Positions 17,501 through 27,199 of a DNA stretch of 34,454 nt are shown here, piece after piece; position 1 is the first letter of the stretch, and every line of letters begins with the position of its first letter. Origin of the DNA: Nodularia sp. (in: cyanobacteria) (lineage in GTDB: Bacteria; Cyanobacteriota; Cyanobacteriia; Cyanobacteriales; Nostocaceae); the NCBI GenBank assembly GCA_007692755.1, contig REBL01000092.1:1-34454 (forward strand). Reading direction: 5' to 3'. The translations under genes and the position numbers were made by a program. The notes beneath the pieces were generated by a model. That model was not told the DNA's origin. It searched no databases and saw only the letters and a program-made list of their open reading frames with translations.

Positions 17501-18965
17501 TGTTACCGCTTCCTTCTAGTACGTCATCTTCCGTATAACCATCCACAGCATCGCCATTAAATCCAACTTCTGCGTAAGGTACGCGACGAGTACGCCTTCT
17601 AAAGTAAATTCCTAGTTGTCGTCTACGGAATCTTAGAGTGTCGTCAGCGGTGAAACTTGGTAAACTACTCTGATCTGTCTGAATGCCATCTTTTACTTCC
17701 TGTGGGTCAGTGGTGTCAAGATTAGCCATCTGAGCGTTAACTAACAAATTGATGCGTTCTACATAGGCTAGGCTGTTATATGCTATGGTTGATGGACCTG
17801 CAGTGACTGATTTGTTATCCTTAATACTAGTATTTGTACCAGTTTGAGTCGGATTAACTCCGTTACCTTGGTACAAATGCAACACAGCACTGGTATCTAA
17901 GTCAGTAGCATCCGTAAAACCTCCCGCGCCTAAGTTTCCACCAATAATAATTTTGGCGTTGTCATCGTCGTAGAAACAGGAATCCTTACTGCTAACTTGA
18001 TATAGCCTGACAGCAGCACTGTTTACTCCCCCAGTAATGAAATTACTATTAGTAAAAATCCGACCGTTCAGGTTGAAGTCGGTACCAGGAGCAAGTGCAA
18101 TATCGTCTTCATAAACAACAGCATTATTAACTATGGGAAGTTGCACTCGGTCTTGTTGATACTCTATGGCAGAAAAGCCTCGATTACCTTGATAACGTTC
18201 ATAATTACCTGTTTGGTCACTAGTAATCGGAACGGTTGCCGTGTAAACAAAAAAGCTTTTCTTCAATTTACCTGCGATATTAAACCAGCCAGTATTGCCT
18301 ACCAAGGTGGCACTTGTTCCTAAAGTATCAGCGCAATTTGCACTGGCACTACCCGCACTCATCGGTGGAGTTCTTGCTTCCAGTGGATTTCTAGCACGGT
18401 TTTCACTATCAAGGGGGGTTTTGAAGTAAATTCCGTAAAGAGTGTAACTATCGAATTTACCGTTGTTGTCGGTATCGACTGGGTATCTCCAGACTGTATT
18501 CAGAGTTTCCTCGTCCTCGGATTCACTCTCAAGTTTCAAAGGTGTTTCATCACCGAACGTATATTCAGGTAAATTTCCAGCTAAAGTGTTCTCTAGTGCT
18601 ATATCTGTTGGTGTAGCGCGTGGTAGTCGTCCGTCTTGAAATAGTTTGTCTATTTTCGCTCTAGCCCGATCAATTGCTGGTGCGGCAGCGTTTAGAACAG
18701 CCTGATTAACTCTGACATTACTAGCATTTTTGGAGCGTTCAAAAGAGCGGAATAAAATTGCCGTTGTCAGCAGTACAACTACTATCGATACCATTGCCAC
18801 TGTTGGCAACACAAAACCAGCATTTGCAGAACTTCGTCGTCTCTTGGTGACAAATAAAGTTCGTAGTAGCCAAACAATTTTCTTTTTAATTACAGATAAA
18901 AAATTCTTACTAACTTGTTTAGTTATTTTATTGATTATCTTGACTAGCTGGCGTTTTCGAGTCAT
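14574..18965 (-). CDS. hpsA: Hormogonium polysaccharide biosynthesis/secretion protein HpsA
   Basis: A 1463-residue protein beginning with a very basic stretch (about 1-46, many Lys/Arg), then GFVLPTVAMVSIVVVLLTTA (50-69), a single N-terminal membrane helix resembling PilX-type minor pilins. ERSKNASNVRVNQAVLNAAA and PAIDRARAKIDKLF follow, which I recognise as the HpsA family opening. The rest is a long extracytoplasmic domain rich in Asp, Asn, Thr and Gly with scattered Cys, without clear repeats. The ATG at 18965 has AGGAAA eight bases upstream. It is the first gene of the hps block, known to be needed for polysaccharide accumulation and gliding of hormogonia. The large gap upstream should hold the main promoter of the cluster. 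Confidence 0.88.
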   Translation of the reverse strand: MTRKRQLVKIINKITKQVSKNFLSVIKKKIVWLLRTLFVTKRRRSSANAGFVLPTVAMVSIVVVLLTTAILFRSFERSKNASNVRVNQAVLNAAAPAIDRARAKIDKLFQDGRLPRATPTDIALENTLAGNLPEYTFGDETPLKLESESEDEETLNTVWRYPVDTDNNGKFDSYTLYGIYFKTPLDSENRARNPLEARTPPMSAGSASANCADTLGTSATLVGNTGWFNIAGKLKKSFFVYTATVPITSDQTGNYERYQGNRGFSAIEYQQDRVQLPIVNNAVVYEDDIALAPGTDFNLNGRIFTNSNFITGGVNSAAVRLYQVSSKDSCFYDDDNAKIIIGGNLGAGGFTDATDLDTSAVLHLYQGNGVNPTQTGTNTSIKDNKSVTAGPSTIAYNSLAYVERINLLVNAQMANLDTTDPQEVKDGIQTDQSSLPSFTADDTLRFRRRQLGIYFRRRTRRVPYAEVGFNGDAVDGYTEDDVLEGSGNTLRPPDPWIYPTDFSDGQTGTGYTELALNINTDKLLPAATEPIKRQIIAKEQTLGDRVLIGNNLPELWWNGSSFVGTNPQDTQEIAGIKWDDGDGTRTRRTRIEALADLGATSRDQDWELAAAKVPTNPQDPVGGLRVVTGAGIYLPDGFNTTDNYSSASDKIWSDMMPVASPTAATAAGGIDPVIQLPANTPYLRMRATAVYHYNVASYSQTAPAPIACVSSYYDPTDENRARNRTGLPDVSGIEVGDGLNDGSSNNGIVYDIPNIATGETTYANVLSYQAELEYPNGRLVNEPLQIALGKTAANRSLSERSAVESALCALQILDGTIAVQSPLVIPHGAIKETAFLDARQIKAVHSDNTVDTPLVLETFTNAEGGAIVPPAADYNLPNLERQPLEIRATVLDINALRGTTISGGVTIATEYLLPNSGIIYATRDDALLDLSAPAGNNQETESPVDFILDPTRRPNAIMLTEGEKIWRTNSYRDVERGLILASNLPVYIKGDFNKHDQEEFTTDLTDNWGNFYTRTAAQRNPQFACRSGDPRLPSCNTGDQWRPASVLSDAITLLSNNFREGFRNEGDYDLNNNLGDQNSITSFTENGFFPNSYVTNADWYDETTNFPDVFSSYLNNFVTPIQRRKNAPEYLMEVCPKLPVSECDPANDWWLRVPVMGITGIKTSDVSEIVFDTTLFDIDTHKAGTTARLPTDNDYKRYPRRVAFKRSAGGVLDSTTTILGIKDGKINQFPLNSFSSTNRPTSQNNALWFRTTGNNDDTRPNFTLAGTTNNPRLSPVLQIQNPTNNTSQNNTTAINTGSTENWLQIATETTFNLAAAAGDTPARPTEDNGGLHNFVRFIENWHQPSVAVKARISGSFIQFKRSAYATGPFRSLLSGSYPITGNSGRAPFYIAPTRQWGYDVGLLSQAPDLFAQKLVRTPEDLPDEFFREVGRDDPWVKTLLCAKTTATGTPYAIDTDQLPSSCP

Positions 18966-19568
18966 GGCTGCTTTCCTGTCAAGTGGTTGGTTAAGGTTTT
19001 ATTGTGCTTTCGCAATTACAGGTTATGCCTGCTTACATTTACTACAGGCGATTTTGGAGTTTTGTTTATAACAAGTTTTCCTATGGAACTAACTCACAAA
19101 AAAATGCAATATCAACACATAAAAAATGGTTGTTTAAAGTTATATCATTGATAAAGTTTTTAGATTTTAAGGAAAATACTGATTTTTGCTAGAAATTTAA
19201 TTCATGAGCTATAAAGTTAACAACTACGTAATTTCCCTTATACTTTGCCAAACTGTATTTCTACAGCAGTCAAGTATATAGATATAGTGAGCGGAGTAAT
19301 CTTATACTACCCATTTGTTAAAAAAAATATATCAAGTACAGATAAAGTCATATGAAGGAATTAAAAAACCCCCCCAAAAAGGGGAGGTTGTTGTGGTAAC
19401 TATTCTCTTGTGTCAAGTCCCGTTAATTATTCCAGGAAGCTGTGACACAGGTCATTTTGTGCATAATAAATATAAATATTGTGCGGTAAGCTCTTTGGAC
19501 TCCCCATAACAACAAGAAAATTATCATGCACTATTTTAACTGTGTCAGTCTACACCTTGTTTAAAAGC
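18966..19568. promoter_or_regulatory. Intergenic region upstream of hpsA
   Basis: A gene-free gap between rpmB and hpsA. A terminator-like hairpin at 19363-19387 closes the rpmB side, so about 19000-19350 is the likely promoter and leader of the hps genes (read on the minus strand). It contains a perfect short inverted repeat CTGTA-TTTC-TACAG (19253-19266). No sigma-factor motif could be assigned with confidence. Confidence 0.45.
19363..19387 (-). terminator. Rho-independent terminator-like hairpin downstream of rpmB
   Basis: On the minus strand the sequence reads CCTCCCCTTTTTGGGGGG followed by TTTTTTAA: a C4/G4 stem with a T5 loop and a six-T run. It lies about 180 bp after the rpmB stop and before hpsA, a suitable place to end rpmB (and htpG-side) transcription. 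The stem is short, so efficiency is uncertain. Confidence 0.65.
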
Positions 19569-19805
19569 TTAGTAATGATTCAGATTAATTCCAGCTTCTT
19601 TCGCCATTGCTTCTAAACCTTTGATTTCAATAGTTTTGATGGCTTTGGTGGACAGCTTCATTCTTACCCAGCGATTTCCACCAGCCCACCAAACACGCTT
19701 GTTTTGCAGATTGGCGTGCTGAAGGCGTTTGGTACGACGGTGAGAGTGAGAAACTGCAAAGGCGTTATTTGCTTTTTTACCAGTTAGTTCGCAGCGACGA
19801 GACAT
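19569..19805 (-). CDS. rpmB: 50S ribosomal protein L28
   Basis: A 78-residue L28 starting [20 protein letters not shown], the bacterial/chloroplast type. [21 protein letters not shown] and the [19 protein letters not shown] ending are typical. The ATG at 19805 is preceded by GGAGAT at good spacing, which rules out the in-frame start 15 bp upstream. It lies 110 bp after htpG on the same strand; htpG-rpmB adjacency is common in cyanobacteria. The gap holds two 22-bp direct repeats. Confidence 0.97.
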   Translation of the reverse strand: MSRRCELTGKKANNAFAVSHSHRRTKRLQHANLQNKRVWWAGGNRWVRMKLSTKAIKTIEIKGLEAMAKEAGINLNHY

Positions 19806-19868
19806 AACAACTATCTCCAAATTTACTATTTTAATACAACCTTTCTATTTTAGTCCGCATCCGGATTT

Positions 19869-19911
19869 AAACGCAGACGGACGCGGAGGTAAACGCAAAG
19901 GTACGCGGAGG
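19869..19911. repeat. Two tandem 22-bp units upstream of rpmB
   Basis: AAACGCAGACGGACGCGGAG and AAACGCAAAGGTACGCGGAG stand head to tail with a 22-bp period between htpG and rpmB. This GC-rich wording is a frequent intergenic motif in filamentous cyanobacteria. The tract ends four bases before the htpG stop codon region. Confidence 0.6.
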
Positions 19912-19915
19912 ATTT

Positions 19916-21880
19916 TTATTTGCTGGCTTGTTCTGTTAGCTTAGTCAGCACGTCGTTGGAACGTTCGACGAAGGATTTCATTCCTTCAGCGTCAAATCCT
20001 TTTTGAGACATCAGGGCTAAGTCATAGACGTGTTGGCAAATCATATTCACTAAGGGATTTGTGGATGACTGACCATCATCCTGAATAATACTACCTTGGT
20101 TCAGGGTTGCCAGATTTTGAATCAGGGGATGAGCGGTATTTACCAACAAAATGTGATCTTCAGGAAAATCTGCATTCTGCTGCTGCATCATGGCGTTCAT
20201 TTCCCGTAGACGGCGCATAATTTCTGGTAAAAGTACCATCGCTGGTGGTGTCCCTTGAGGATCGTCTGATTTCAGGGCTTCGGTACGGATGTTGAGTTTG
20301 GGTTTGTTGAGGGATTTCTCAAATAATTCTTTGATTACCTCACTTTTGGTTTTGTTGGTTGTGGGGTCAACTATTTCGCCGGTTTTGTCTTGTTCTAGCA
20401 GGGTGTTATCTAAGTCGGAATCTACTCGCGTAAATTTGACATCGGAGTATTCCCGTTCGAGGAAGTTGATAAAGTGGGTGTCGATGAAGGAGTCCATGAA
20501 TAGGACTTCTAAGCCTTGGTTTTTGTGCAGTTCTATGTATGTAGATTGGCTGGTTTCATCAGTGCTGTAAAATACTCGGTTTTCGTTACGTTCTTTGTTA
20601 CGTTCTAAGTATTCTTTCAGGGTTGTATATGGAAGACTCGATGAGTTGGCGGCGACATCTTGCCACACATCGCTTTCGGAAGACTGTACCTCTACGGCTG
20701 GGGCTTCGACTTTTTCCCCTAGTTTGGCTGTGGTGCGGAAGACGATGATGTCTTGAATTTGTTTTTTGAATTTCTCATCGTTGAGAACACCAAATTTTAC
20801 AAATGTGCTGAGGTCTTTCCAGGCACTGATATATTGTTCGCGGTTATCGCGGTATAGTTCTTTAAGGCGATCGCCTACTTTCTTCGCTATATAATCGCCT
20901 ATTTTCCGCACAGTGCGATCGCCTTGCAATGCACTCCGGGATACATTCAAGGGAATATCAGTGCTATCAATCACACCCCGCATGGGCATCAGGAATTGTG
21001 GGACAATCTCTTCGCAGTTGTCACTGACAAAAACTTGATTGCAAAATAGCTTGGTTTGCCCTTTGGTCACATCCACATCGGGGCGCATTTTGGGAAAATA
21101 CAAAATCCCGTTGATGATAAAGGGATAATCAGTATTTAAATGTACCCACAGTAAGGGTTCTTCCTGAAATGGGTAAAGGTAGCGGTAAAACTCTAAGTAA
21201 TCTTCTTCACTTAGGTTATTAGCAGACTCCCGCCAGGGTGCTTTTTGCTGATTTAATATTTCACCGTCCAGTTTGATTGGCACTGGCATGAAGTCGCAGT
21301 AAGTCTTGACAAGATTCTTAATTCGTGCTGCTTCTAAAAATTCTTCTTCCTCTCCTTGGAGAGTGAGAGTAATAGTAGTACCGCGAGTTGTGCGCCCCGA
21401 ATCATCTATGGTGAACGCCGGAGAACCATCACAAGTCCAGTGAACAGCTTGCGCCCCTTCTTGGTATGAGAGAGTATCAATATCTACTTTTTGCGCCACC
21501 ATGAAGGAGGAGTAGAAACCCAGACCAAAGTGACCGATAATTGGTTGATCTGATTTGCCTTCATACTTGTGAATAAATTCTTCAGCACTAGAGAAAGCTA
21601 CCTGATTGATATATTTCTTAACTTCCTCTGCTGTCATCCCAATACCGTTATCGCTAATGGAAAGGGTTTTTTTATCTTTGTCGATAGCCAGTTGGATTTC
21701 TGGTTCACCGATGTCTCCGGCAAATTCGCCAGCGCGGGAGACCATATTCAGCTTTTGAATGGCATCTACAGCGTTGGATACCAGTTCCCGCAAGAAGATT
21801 TGATGGTCTGAGTACAGAGACTTCTTGATGATTGGGAAAATATTCTCAGTATGAATACTGATAGTGCCTTGTTCTAGCAT
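19916..21880 (-). CDS. htpG: Molecular chaperone HtpG (Hsp90)
   Basis: ATP-dependent chaperone of the Hsp90 family, 654 residues, close to the usual cyanobacterial length. The GHKL ATPase domain shows RELVSNAVDAIQK (catalytic Glu32, Asn36), SDNGIGM (Asp77) and GHFGLGFYSSFMV (about 116-128). The middle domain has GVIDSTDIPLNVSRSALQ with the conserved Arg, and the C-terminal dimerisation domain is complete. The ATG at 21880 gives the standard start (MLEQGTISIHTENIFPIIKK). Upstream, 133 bp separate it from the GT4 gene. No heat-shock element (CIRCE) was seen immediately upstream. Confidence 0.97.
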   Translation of the reverse strand: MLEQGTISIHTENIFPIIKKSLYSDHQIFLRELVSNAVDAIQKLNMVSRAGEFAGDIGEPEIQLAIDKDKKTLSISDNGIGMTAEEVKKYINQVAFSSAEEFIHKYEGKSDQPIIGHFGLGFYSSFMVAQKVDIDTLSYQEGAQAVHWTCDGSPAFTIDDSGRTTRGTTITLTLQGEEEEFLEAARIKNLVKTYCDFMPVPIKLDGEILNQQKAPWRESANNLSEEDYLEFYRYLYPFQEEPLLWVHLNTDYPFIINGILYFPKMRPDVDVTKGQTKLFCNQVFVSDNCEEIVPQFLMPMRGVIDSTDIPLNVSRSALQGDRTVRKIGDYIAKKVGDRLKELYRDNREQYISAWKDLSTFVKFGVLNDEKFKKQIQDIIVFRTTAKLGEKVEAPAVEVQSSESDVWQDVAANSSSLPYTTLKEYLERNKERNENRVFYSTDETSQSTYIELHKNQGLEVLFMDSFIDTHFINFLEREYSDVKFTRVDSDLDNTLLEQDKTGEIVDPTTNKTKSEVIKELFEKSLNKPKLNIRTEALKSDDPQGTPPAMVLLPEIMRRLREMNAMMQQQNADFPEDHILLVNTAHPLIQNLATLNQGSIIQDDGQSSTNPLVNMICQHVYDLALMSQKGFDAEGMKSFVERSNDVLTKLTEQASK

Positions 21881-22013
21881 GGTGATCTGTTTGTTGTAGT
21901 TGCAAAGATAATTCTGAATATCAATTTTCCGTGATTATCTGTTGTTATGGGTAAGGAATGCCTCTTAAATTTTATTCGGATTTCACTACCATCAGGAGGA
22001 AGCACTGTTGAAA

Positions 22014-23366
22014 TTATTGATGCAGGTTGCTATAGATAGCTGCTAATTCTGCGGCTTGCATACTTACAGTACGAACAGGTTTAATCCCTTGGCGCAGTTG
22101 TTGCAGTAAATTGGCATCTGTTGCTAACATCTGCAAAGCTTCAGTCCAAGCCTGGATGTCATTCGCTGGAACTAACCAACCATCAATACCATGTCGTACC
22201 AGTTCAGCAATCCCGCCCAAATTAGAACCTATTACAGGTAAAGATAAAGCATGAGCTTCTAAAACTACTAATGGACCAGTTTCTAGCCATTGGGAAGGTA
22301 CAGCCAACATATCGTAATTGGCTAAAATCTGAGGAATTTCTGCTCTTGTTAGTTGTTTTTCTACACAAATTCGAGGATCATCACCAATCATCTGCAAGAT
22401 TTTTTTGCGATATTGTTCATCTTGGGGTATTGCATGAATAACTAACTCAATGGGAATTTCCAGGGGTAAATTTTTAATAGCTTGTACTAATATATCGACA
22501 CCTTTATTTATATCCCAGCGACCTAAAAAAATAATTTTCAAAGGTTCACTTTGCTGCCTTACTCGTGGTAATTTTGCTTGTGTAGGATAGGAGATGCCAC
22601 ATCGGCTAAGAACCAGTTTTTCTTTAGGGATGCCGTTGATGAGTAAAGCTTGATATAGCCAATCACAAACTGCTACAATCCGATCAGCATATTTTGCCAT
22701 TGCTTGCAGACTTTGTTGACGAGCTGCAACATAACCAGGAATAACGAAAGGACGAACAAATTCTCCTAAATCACCTTTGTTTAATGAAGCAGGAAGATAG
22801 GCGCTCGTAGGCAAAGCTAGACTACTTAAAATAGGTTGGGGCAGATAACTCAAGGATTTGACTATTGCCGCAGGTAACTTGTTGCTGAAAGTATCAGCAC
22901 ATTTAGAACAGCGCACTATATCAATTTTACCGTTACAAACTTTTTCTCCATTGAACATTAAAGTAGTGCGTTGGCAAATTGGGATAGGATAATGGATTGT
23001 TACCACCGTCGCCATGCCTAATTTTTTAGCCAAGCGCAGATGCGGTAAACCACAATAGACTTCCCAATGGTGCTGATGATATATATCTGCTTGTTGGTGA
23101 GATAGCCAATTAGCAAAATGCTCAAATTTACCATGAGGAAATTGCCCGTGGTTCGGTTGAGTTTTGGGTGAGGGAAATACAGGATAGCGATAAACTTCTA
23201 CATCATTAAACTCGTAATTTTTTTCTGTTCTGGAACCGTTACTAGCGGCTGCTATTGTGACTTCGATATTATGCGATCGCAGTTTTGGTAGTAATTCGGT
23301 TAAGTTGACTTGAATACCTCCACATTTATCTGGGAAATAACGAGCAAGAGCGTGGATCGCCTTCAT
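22014..23366 (-). CDS. Family 4 glycosyltransferase with a cysteine cluster
   Basis: A 450-residue retaining glycosyltransferase (GT-B fold). The N-terminal lobe starts MKAIHALARYFPDKCGGIQV, with the GG loop that contacts the donor, and has QQADIYHQHHWE near residue 95. The C-terminal lobe has KIIFLGRWDINKGVDILVQA, then LAVPSQWLETGPLVVLEAHA, which contains the E-x7-E signature, and SNLGGIAELV. An insert at residues 131-156 has four Cys (131, 144, 153, 156) with the spacing C-x12-C-x8-C-x2-C, suggesting a metal-binding knuckle. It stands alone between htpG and a transposase remnant; the substrate is unknown and no link to the hps genes can be shown. Confidence 0.9.
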   Translation of the reverse strand: MKAIHALARYFPDKCGGIQVNLTELLPKLRSHNIEVTIAAASNGSRTEKNYEFNDVEVYRYPVFPSPKTQPNHGQFPHGKFEHFANWLSHQQADIYHQHHWEVYCGLPHLRLAKKLGMATVVTIHYPIPICQRTTLMFNGEKVCNGKIDIVRCSKCADTFSNKLPAAIVKSLSYLPQPILSSLALPTSAYLPASLNKGDLGEFVRPFVIPGYVAARQQSLQAMAKYADRIVAVCDWLYQALLINGIPKEKLVLSRCGISYPTQAKLPRVRQQSEPLKIIFLGRWDINKGVDILVQAIKNLPLEIPIELVIHAIPQDEQYRKKILQMIGDDPRICVEKQLTRAEIPQILANYDMLAVPSQWLETGPLVVLEAHALSLPVIGSNLGGIAELVRHGIDGWLVPANDIQAWTEALQMLATDANLLQQLRQGIKPVRTVSMQAAELAAIYSNLHQ

Positions 23367-23493
23367 AATAGAGTGTCCAGAATAGTCAATCGGATCTTGC
23401 TATTGTATTCGCTGTAATATGAATTACCTAGTAATACTTCTGTATTCTATAAAGCTACAGATTTCCTTAATTTCTCTCAAGGAATAAAATTTT

Positions 23494-24171
23494 ATGTCTG
23501 TTCGCGTAGCGTCTCGTAAAGAGGGGTTTGAAACTAAATCTGGTAAAGCCAAGAAAAGTAATCGTCATCAGCCAAAACCAGAACAGGTGGCATCAATTGA
23601 AGCTATACAACAGTGTTTGGTGGAGAATTTTGGAGACATCAAAGACCCAAGAGTAGAGCGAACAAAGAAACATCAACTCACCGATATTCTGGTGATTGCG
23701 ATTCTGGCAGTGATAGGCGGAGCGCAAGGGTGGGAAGACATTGAGAACTACGGGATCAGCAAGCAAAAGTGGTTAGAAAAATTTTTAGCATTACCAAACG
23801 GAATCCCTTCGGATGACACCTTACGAAGGGTATTTGAGTTCATCAATCCAGAAGAATTAAATCGTTGTTTCTTAAAATGGGTAGAAACCCTAGTGACAAA
23901 CATGGGAGGAGAAATAATTCCCATAGACGGAAAGACAATCAAGGGGTCTTACGACCGAAATCAAGGTAAATCAGCACTGCACGTCGTTAGTGCCTGGGCA
24001 AGCGAACAAAATTTGGTGCTGGCACAGATGAAGGTAAAAGACAAATCCAATGAGATTACAGCAATTCCGGCATTATTAGAACTACTAGATATTACAGGAG
24101 CTATTATCACCATTGATGCAATGGGGACTCAAACCGAGATTGCCAAAAAGATTATTGTCAAGCCTGATTGA
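23494..24171 (+). pseudogene. ISAs1-family transposase, 3'-truncated remnant
   Basis: The 225-residue frame matches the N-terminal half of ISAs1 (H-repeat-like DDE) transposases: an N-terminal DDE_Tnp_1-associated domain with DPRVERTKKHQLTDILVIA, GWEDIENYG and GIPSDDTLRRVFE, then PIDGKTIKGSYD and the first catalytic region ITIDAMGTQTEIAKKI. Full-length members run to about 370-390 residues; here the frame ends after KIIVKPD and no continuation is visible before clpB. Codons 3-10 are encoded by a GCGTAGCGT-type dispersed repeat (23501-23521), so the first residues are probably not ancestral. AAGGA precedes the ATG. Presumably inactive. Confidence 0.85.
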
Positions 24172-24223
24172 GATGCTCTTACCCTGACCCAGAAGGAGGT
24201 TTGCCTACAGTAAGGGGAAGAGA

Positions 24224-24244
24224 GGGCTAAAGCCCCCACTACGA
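24224..24244. repeat. GGGCT/AGCCC hairpin between the transposase remnant and clpB
   Basis: GGGCT-AA-AGCCC followed by CCACTACGA. It resembles the hairpin at 8764-8797. It lies just past the clpB stop (minus strand) and could act in 3'-end formation, but no T-run follows in that direction. Confidence 0.45.
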
Positions 24245-24250
24245 GCTTTT

Positions 24251-26905
24251 TTACTCCAACACTTTTACAGTGGATGGTGAGATGGTGACTTTCACCGGCA
24301 TGGTTTTACTGAAACTTAAACCCTGGTCTTCTTTCTCGATGAAAATCGTGTCTCCAGGGATAAATGTATTCTCTAATAATTTGGTGGCTAGAGGGTTTTC
24401 TACTTCTCGCTGAATTGCCCGCTTCAGGGGACGTGCGCCGTAAACTGGATCATACCCTGCTTCTACTAAGTAATCACAGGCGGCGGCGGATATCTCAAAG
24501 GAGATTTTCTGGTCTCGCAGCAGTTTTTCGACCCGCTTCAGTTGGATGCGGATGATATGGCGCATCTCGGTACGGCTGAGGGCATGGAAGAGAATGATAT
24601 CATCGACACGGTTGAGAAATTCGGGGCGGAAGTGCGATCGCAGGGCATCTGTTACCCTTGTCTGCATCATATCATACTTTGTATCATCACCAGAAACATC
24701 TAATATATATTCGCTACCGATGTTACTAGTCATGACTATGACTGTATTCCGGAAATCTACGGCTCTGCCTTGAGAGTCAGTAATTCTCCCATCATCTAAG
24801 ACCTGCAATAAAATATTAAACACATCTGGGTGGGCTTTTTCTACTTCATCCAGTAACACCACGGAATAGGGATGACGACGCACAGCTTGGGAAAGTTGAC
24901 CGCCTTCTTCATAACCCACATATCCGGGAGGCGCACCCACTAAACGGGAAACCGAGTGTTTTTCCATATACTCGGACATATCCAAACGTACCAAGGCATC
25001 ATCAGAGTCGAAGAGAAACTGTGCTAAAGCACGGGCTAATTCGGTTTTACCTACTCCTGTGGGTCCCATAAACAAAAATGAACCAATGGGACGACCGGGA
25101 TCTTTCATCCCTGCACGGGCGCGACGAATGGCGGCGGATACTGCGGCTACGGCTTCATGTTGTCCTATAACTCGTTGATGCAAATGATTTTCTAGTTGCA
25201 GTAATTTGTGGCGTTCTGATGCCAAGAGACGATTTACGGGTATACCTGTCCATTTGGCGACAATTTCGGCGATGTCAGACTCTGTGACTTGTTCTCGCAG
25301 CAGAGTAGCACCTTGATTTTGAATTTCTAATAGTTGGGCTTCTTTGGCTTCGCGATCGCGCTGCACTCCTTCCAATTTGCCATACTTCAATTGGGCAGCT
25401 TTATTCAAATCATAAGCTCTTTCTGCCTGCTCAATTTGCACTCGCAAAGCATCTTCTTCTTTCTTTAAGGTACTGATAGCCTCTAATAACTGCTTTTCAC
25501 CTTGCCATTGTTCATTAAATTCTTGCTGTTTTACGGTCAAAGTGGCAATTTCTTGCTCAATCCGCTCAAAACGCTCCCTAGCTGGTGCAGTTTCCTTTTC
25601 TTCCCCAGCCAACGATAGCTTTTCCATTTCCAGCTGCATCAAGCGGCGGTCAATGGTTTCCAATTCGGCGGGTTTGGAGGTAATCTCCATTTTCAACTGG
25701 GCGGCGGCTTCATCTACCAAGTCAATGGCTTTATCTGGTAAAAAGCGGTCAGCAATATAACGGGCTGACAATGTGGCCGCAGCGACTAAAGCCGAGTCAG
25801 AAATTTTCACATTGTGGTGAACTTCGTAGCGTTCCTTTAATCCCCGGAGAATGGAAATGGTATTTTCCACACTGGGCTGATCGACAAATACTTGCTGAAA
25901 ACGCCGTTCCAAGGCGGCATCTTTTTCAATGTGCTTGCGGTATTCATCCAGTGTGGTCGCACCAATACACCGCAATTCGCCCCGCGCCAGCATGGGTTTG
26001 AGTAAATTCCCGGCATCCATCGCCCCTTGTTGGCTGGAACCAGTCCCCACAACGGTGTGCAGTTCATCAATAAATAGGACAATTTGACCGTTAGATTCCG
26101 TCACTTCTCGGAGAACTGCTTTCAGGCGTTCTTCAAATTCGCCCCGCAATTTCGCCCCAGCAATTAAACTGCCGATATCTAAAGAAATCAACTGGCGATT
26201 TTTCAGAGATTCCGGCACATCTCCATTTACCATACGCTGTGCTAGAGCTTCCGCGATCGCAGTTTTACCCACCCCAGGTTCACCAATCAGCACAGGGTTA
26301 TTCTTACTCCGGCGAGATAACACTTGAATTACCCGGCGAATCTCGTCATCCCGCCCAATTACTGGGTCTAATTTCCCCGCTTTGGCTTGTTCTGTTAAAT
26401 CTCTACCAAATTTTTGCAAAGCTTCATAGCGAGATTCTGGGGTTTGGTCTGTCACTTTTTGGCTACCGCGCACATTTTTGATATTAGCTTCTAACTTGGC
26501 GCTATCCGCGTTAAAAGCTTTGAGTATCCGCCGTCCGATACGTTCATCTTCAGCGAAAGCCAAAATTATATGTTCTACTGAGATGTAGGCATCCTGCATC
26601 CTCACCTTAACTTCTTCCGCCTTATCCAGTAATACATCTAAGTTACGCCCCAGATAAAGCTGATCACTTTTACCAACTTTCGGCTGACGCTGGGTAAACG
26701 CTTCTAATTGCTGTTGCAAGCGGACAGGATCAACTTCAGCGCGAGCGAAAATGCGGATCGCTAAACTGGTAGGTTCTTGTAAAAGGGCAATAATTAAATG
26801 TTCAACGTCTAGTTGCTGTTGTTGATATGCGCGGACTATATCCTGAGATTTGACAATTGCTTCCCAGGCTGTATCAGTAAATTTATTGGGATCTGTAGGC
26901 TGCAT
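24251..26905 (-). CDS. clpB: ATP-dependent disaggregase ClpB
   Basis: Hsp100 disaggregase, 884 residues, slightly longer than the E. coli protein (857) because of a C-terminal extension. Parts: N-domain double repeat (1 to about 145), first AAA+ module with GEPGVGKT (208-215) and VLFIDELHT, the coiled-coil middle domain (about 410-525, rich in Glu/Lys/Gln), and a second AAA+ module with GPTGVGKT and [16 protein letters not shown]-terminal [18 protein letters not shown] is the conserved sensor-2/small domain. It starts [20 protein letters not shown], the standard cyanobacterial opening. Monocistronic by context: an insertion remnant lies on its 3' side and a repeat-rich gap on its 5' side. Confidence 0.97.
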   Translation of the reverse strand: MQPTDPNKFTDTAWEAIVKSQDIVRAYQQQQLDVEHLIIALLQEPTSLAIRIFARAEVDPVRLQQQLEAFTQRQPKVGKSDQLYLGRNLDVLLDKAEEVKVRMQDAYISVEHIILAFAEDERIGRRILKAFNADSAKLEANIKNVRGSQKVTDQTPESRYEALQKFGRDLTEQAKAGKLDPVIGRDDEIRRVIQVLSRRSKNNPVLIGEPGVGKTAIAEALAQRMVNGDVPESLKNRQLISLDIGSLIAGAKLRGEFEERLKAVLREVTESNGQIVLFIDELHTVVGTGSSQQGAMDAGNLLKPMLARGELRCIGATTLDEYRKHIEKDAALERRFQQVFVDQPSVENTISILRGLKERYEVHHNVKISDSALVAAATLSARYIADRFLPDKAIDLVDEAAAQLKMEITSKPAELETIDRRLMQLEMEKLSLAGEEKETAPARERFERIEQEIATLTVKQQEFNEQWQGEKQLLEAISTLKKEEDALRVQIEQAERAYDLNKAAQLKYGKLEGVQRDREAKEAQLLEIQNQGATLLREQVTESDIAEIVAKWTGIPVNRLLASERHKLLQLENHLHQRVIGQHEAVAAVSAAIRRARAGMKDPGRPIGSFLFMGPTGVGKTELARALAQFLFDSDDALVRLDMSEYMEKHSVSRLVGAPPGYVGYEEGGQLSQAVRRHPYSVVLLDEVEKAHPDVFNILLQVLDDGRITDSQGRAVDFRNTVIVMTSNIGSEYILDVSGDDTKYDMMQTRVTDALRSHFRPEFLNRVDDIILFHALSRTEMRHIIRIQLKRVEKLLRDQKISFEISAAACDYLVEAGYDPVYGARPLKRAIQREVENPLATKLLENTFIPGDTIFIEKEDQGLSFSKTMPVKVTISPSTVKVLE

Positions 26906-27199
26906 TTTTAAGGATTTTAGATTTAGGATTTTTAGAAAAGTTGCTGGGATGAGGAACTGGGAAGGGCGTAGAAGTATCAGACGCGATCCTGTCAGTAGCT
27001 GTGGATGACAATAGTTTTACCTCATTTTGATATTTTGCCAGTATCCACCTCCCAAAACATTATCCAAAGATTAACAATATGTATCAGCTTGTATCTGCGG
27101 TGGCAATGTAGGATGCTTCATATATCTAATTTAAAACTAAAATATCGTTATGCGGGAACTTTAGCAGATTGGATGTACTTGAGCCTCTAGACTCCCCAG

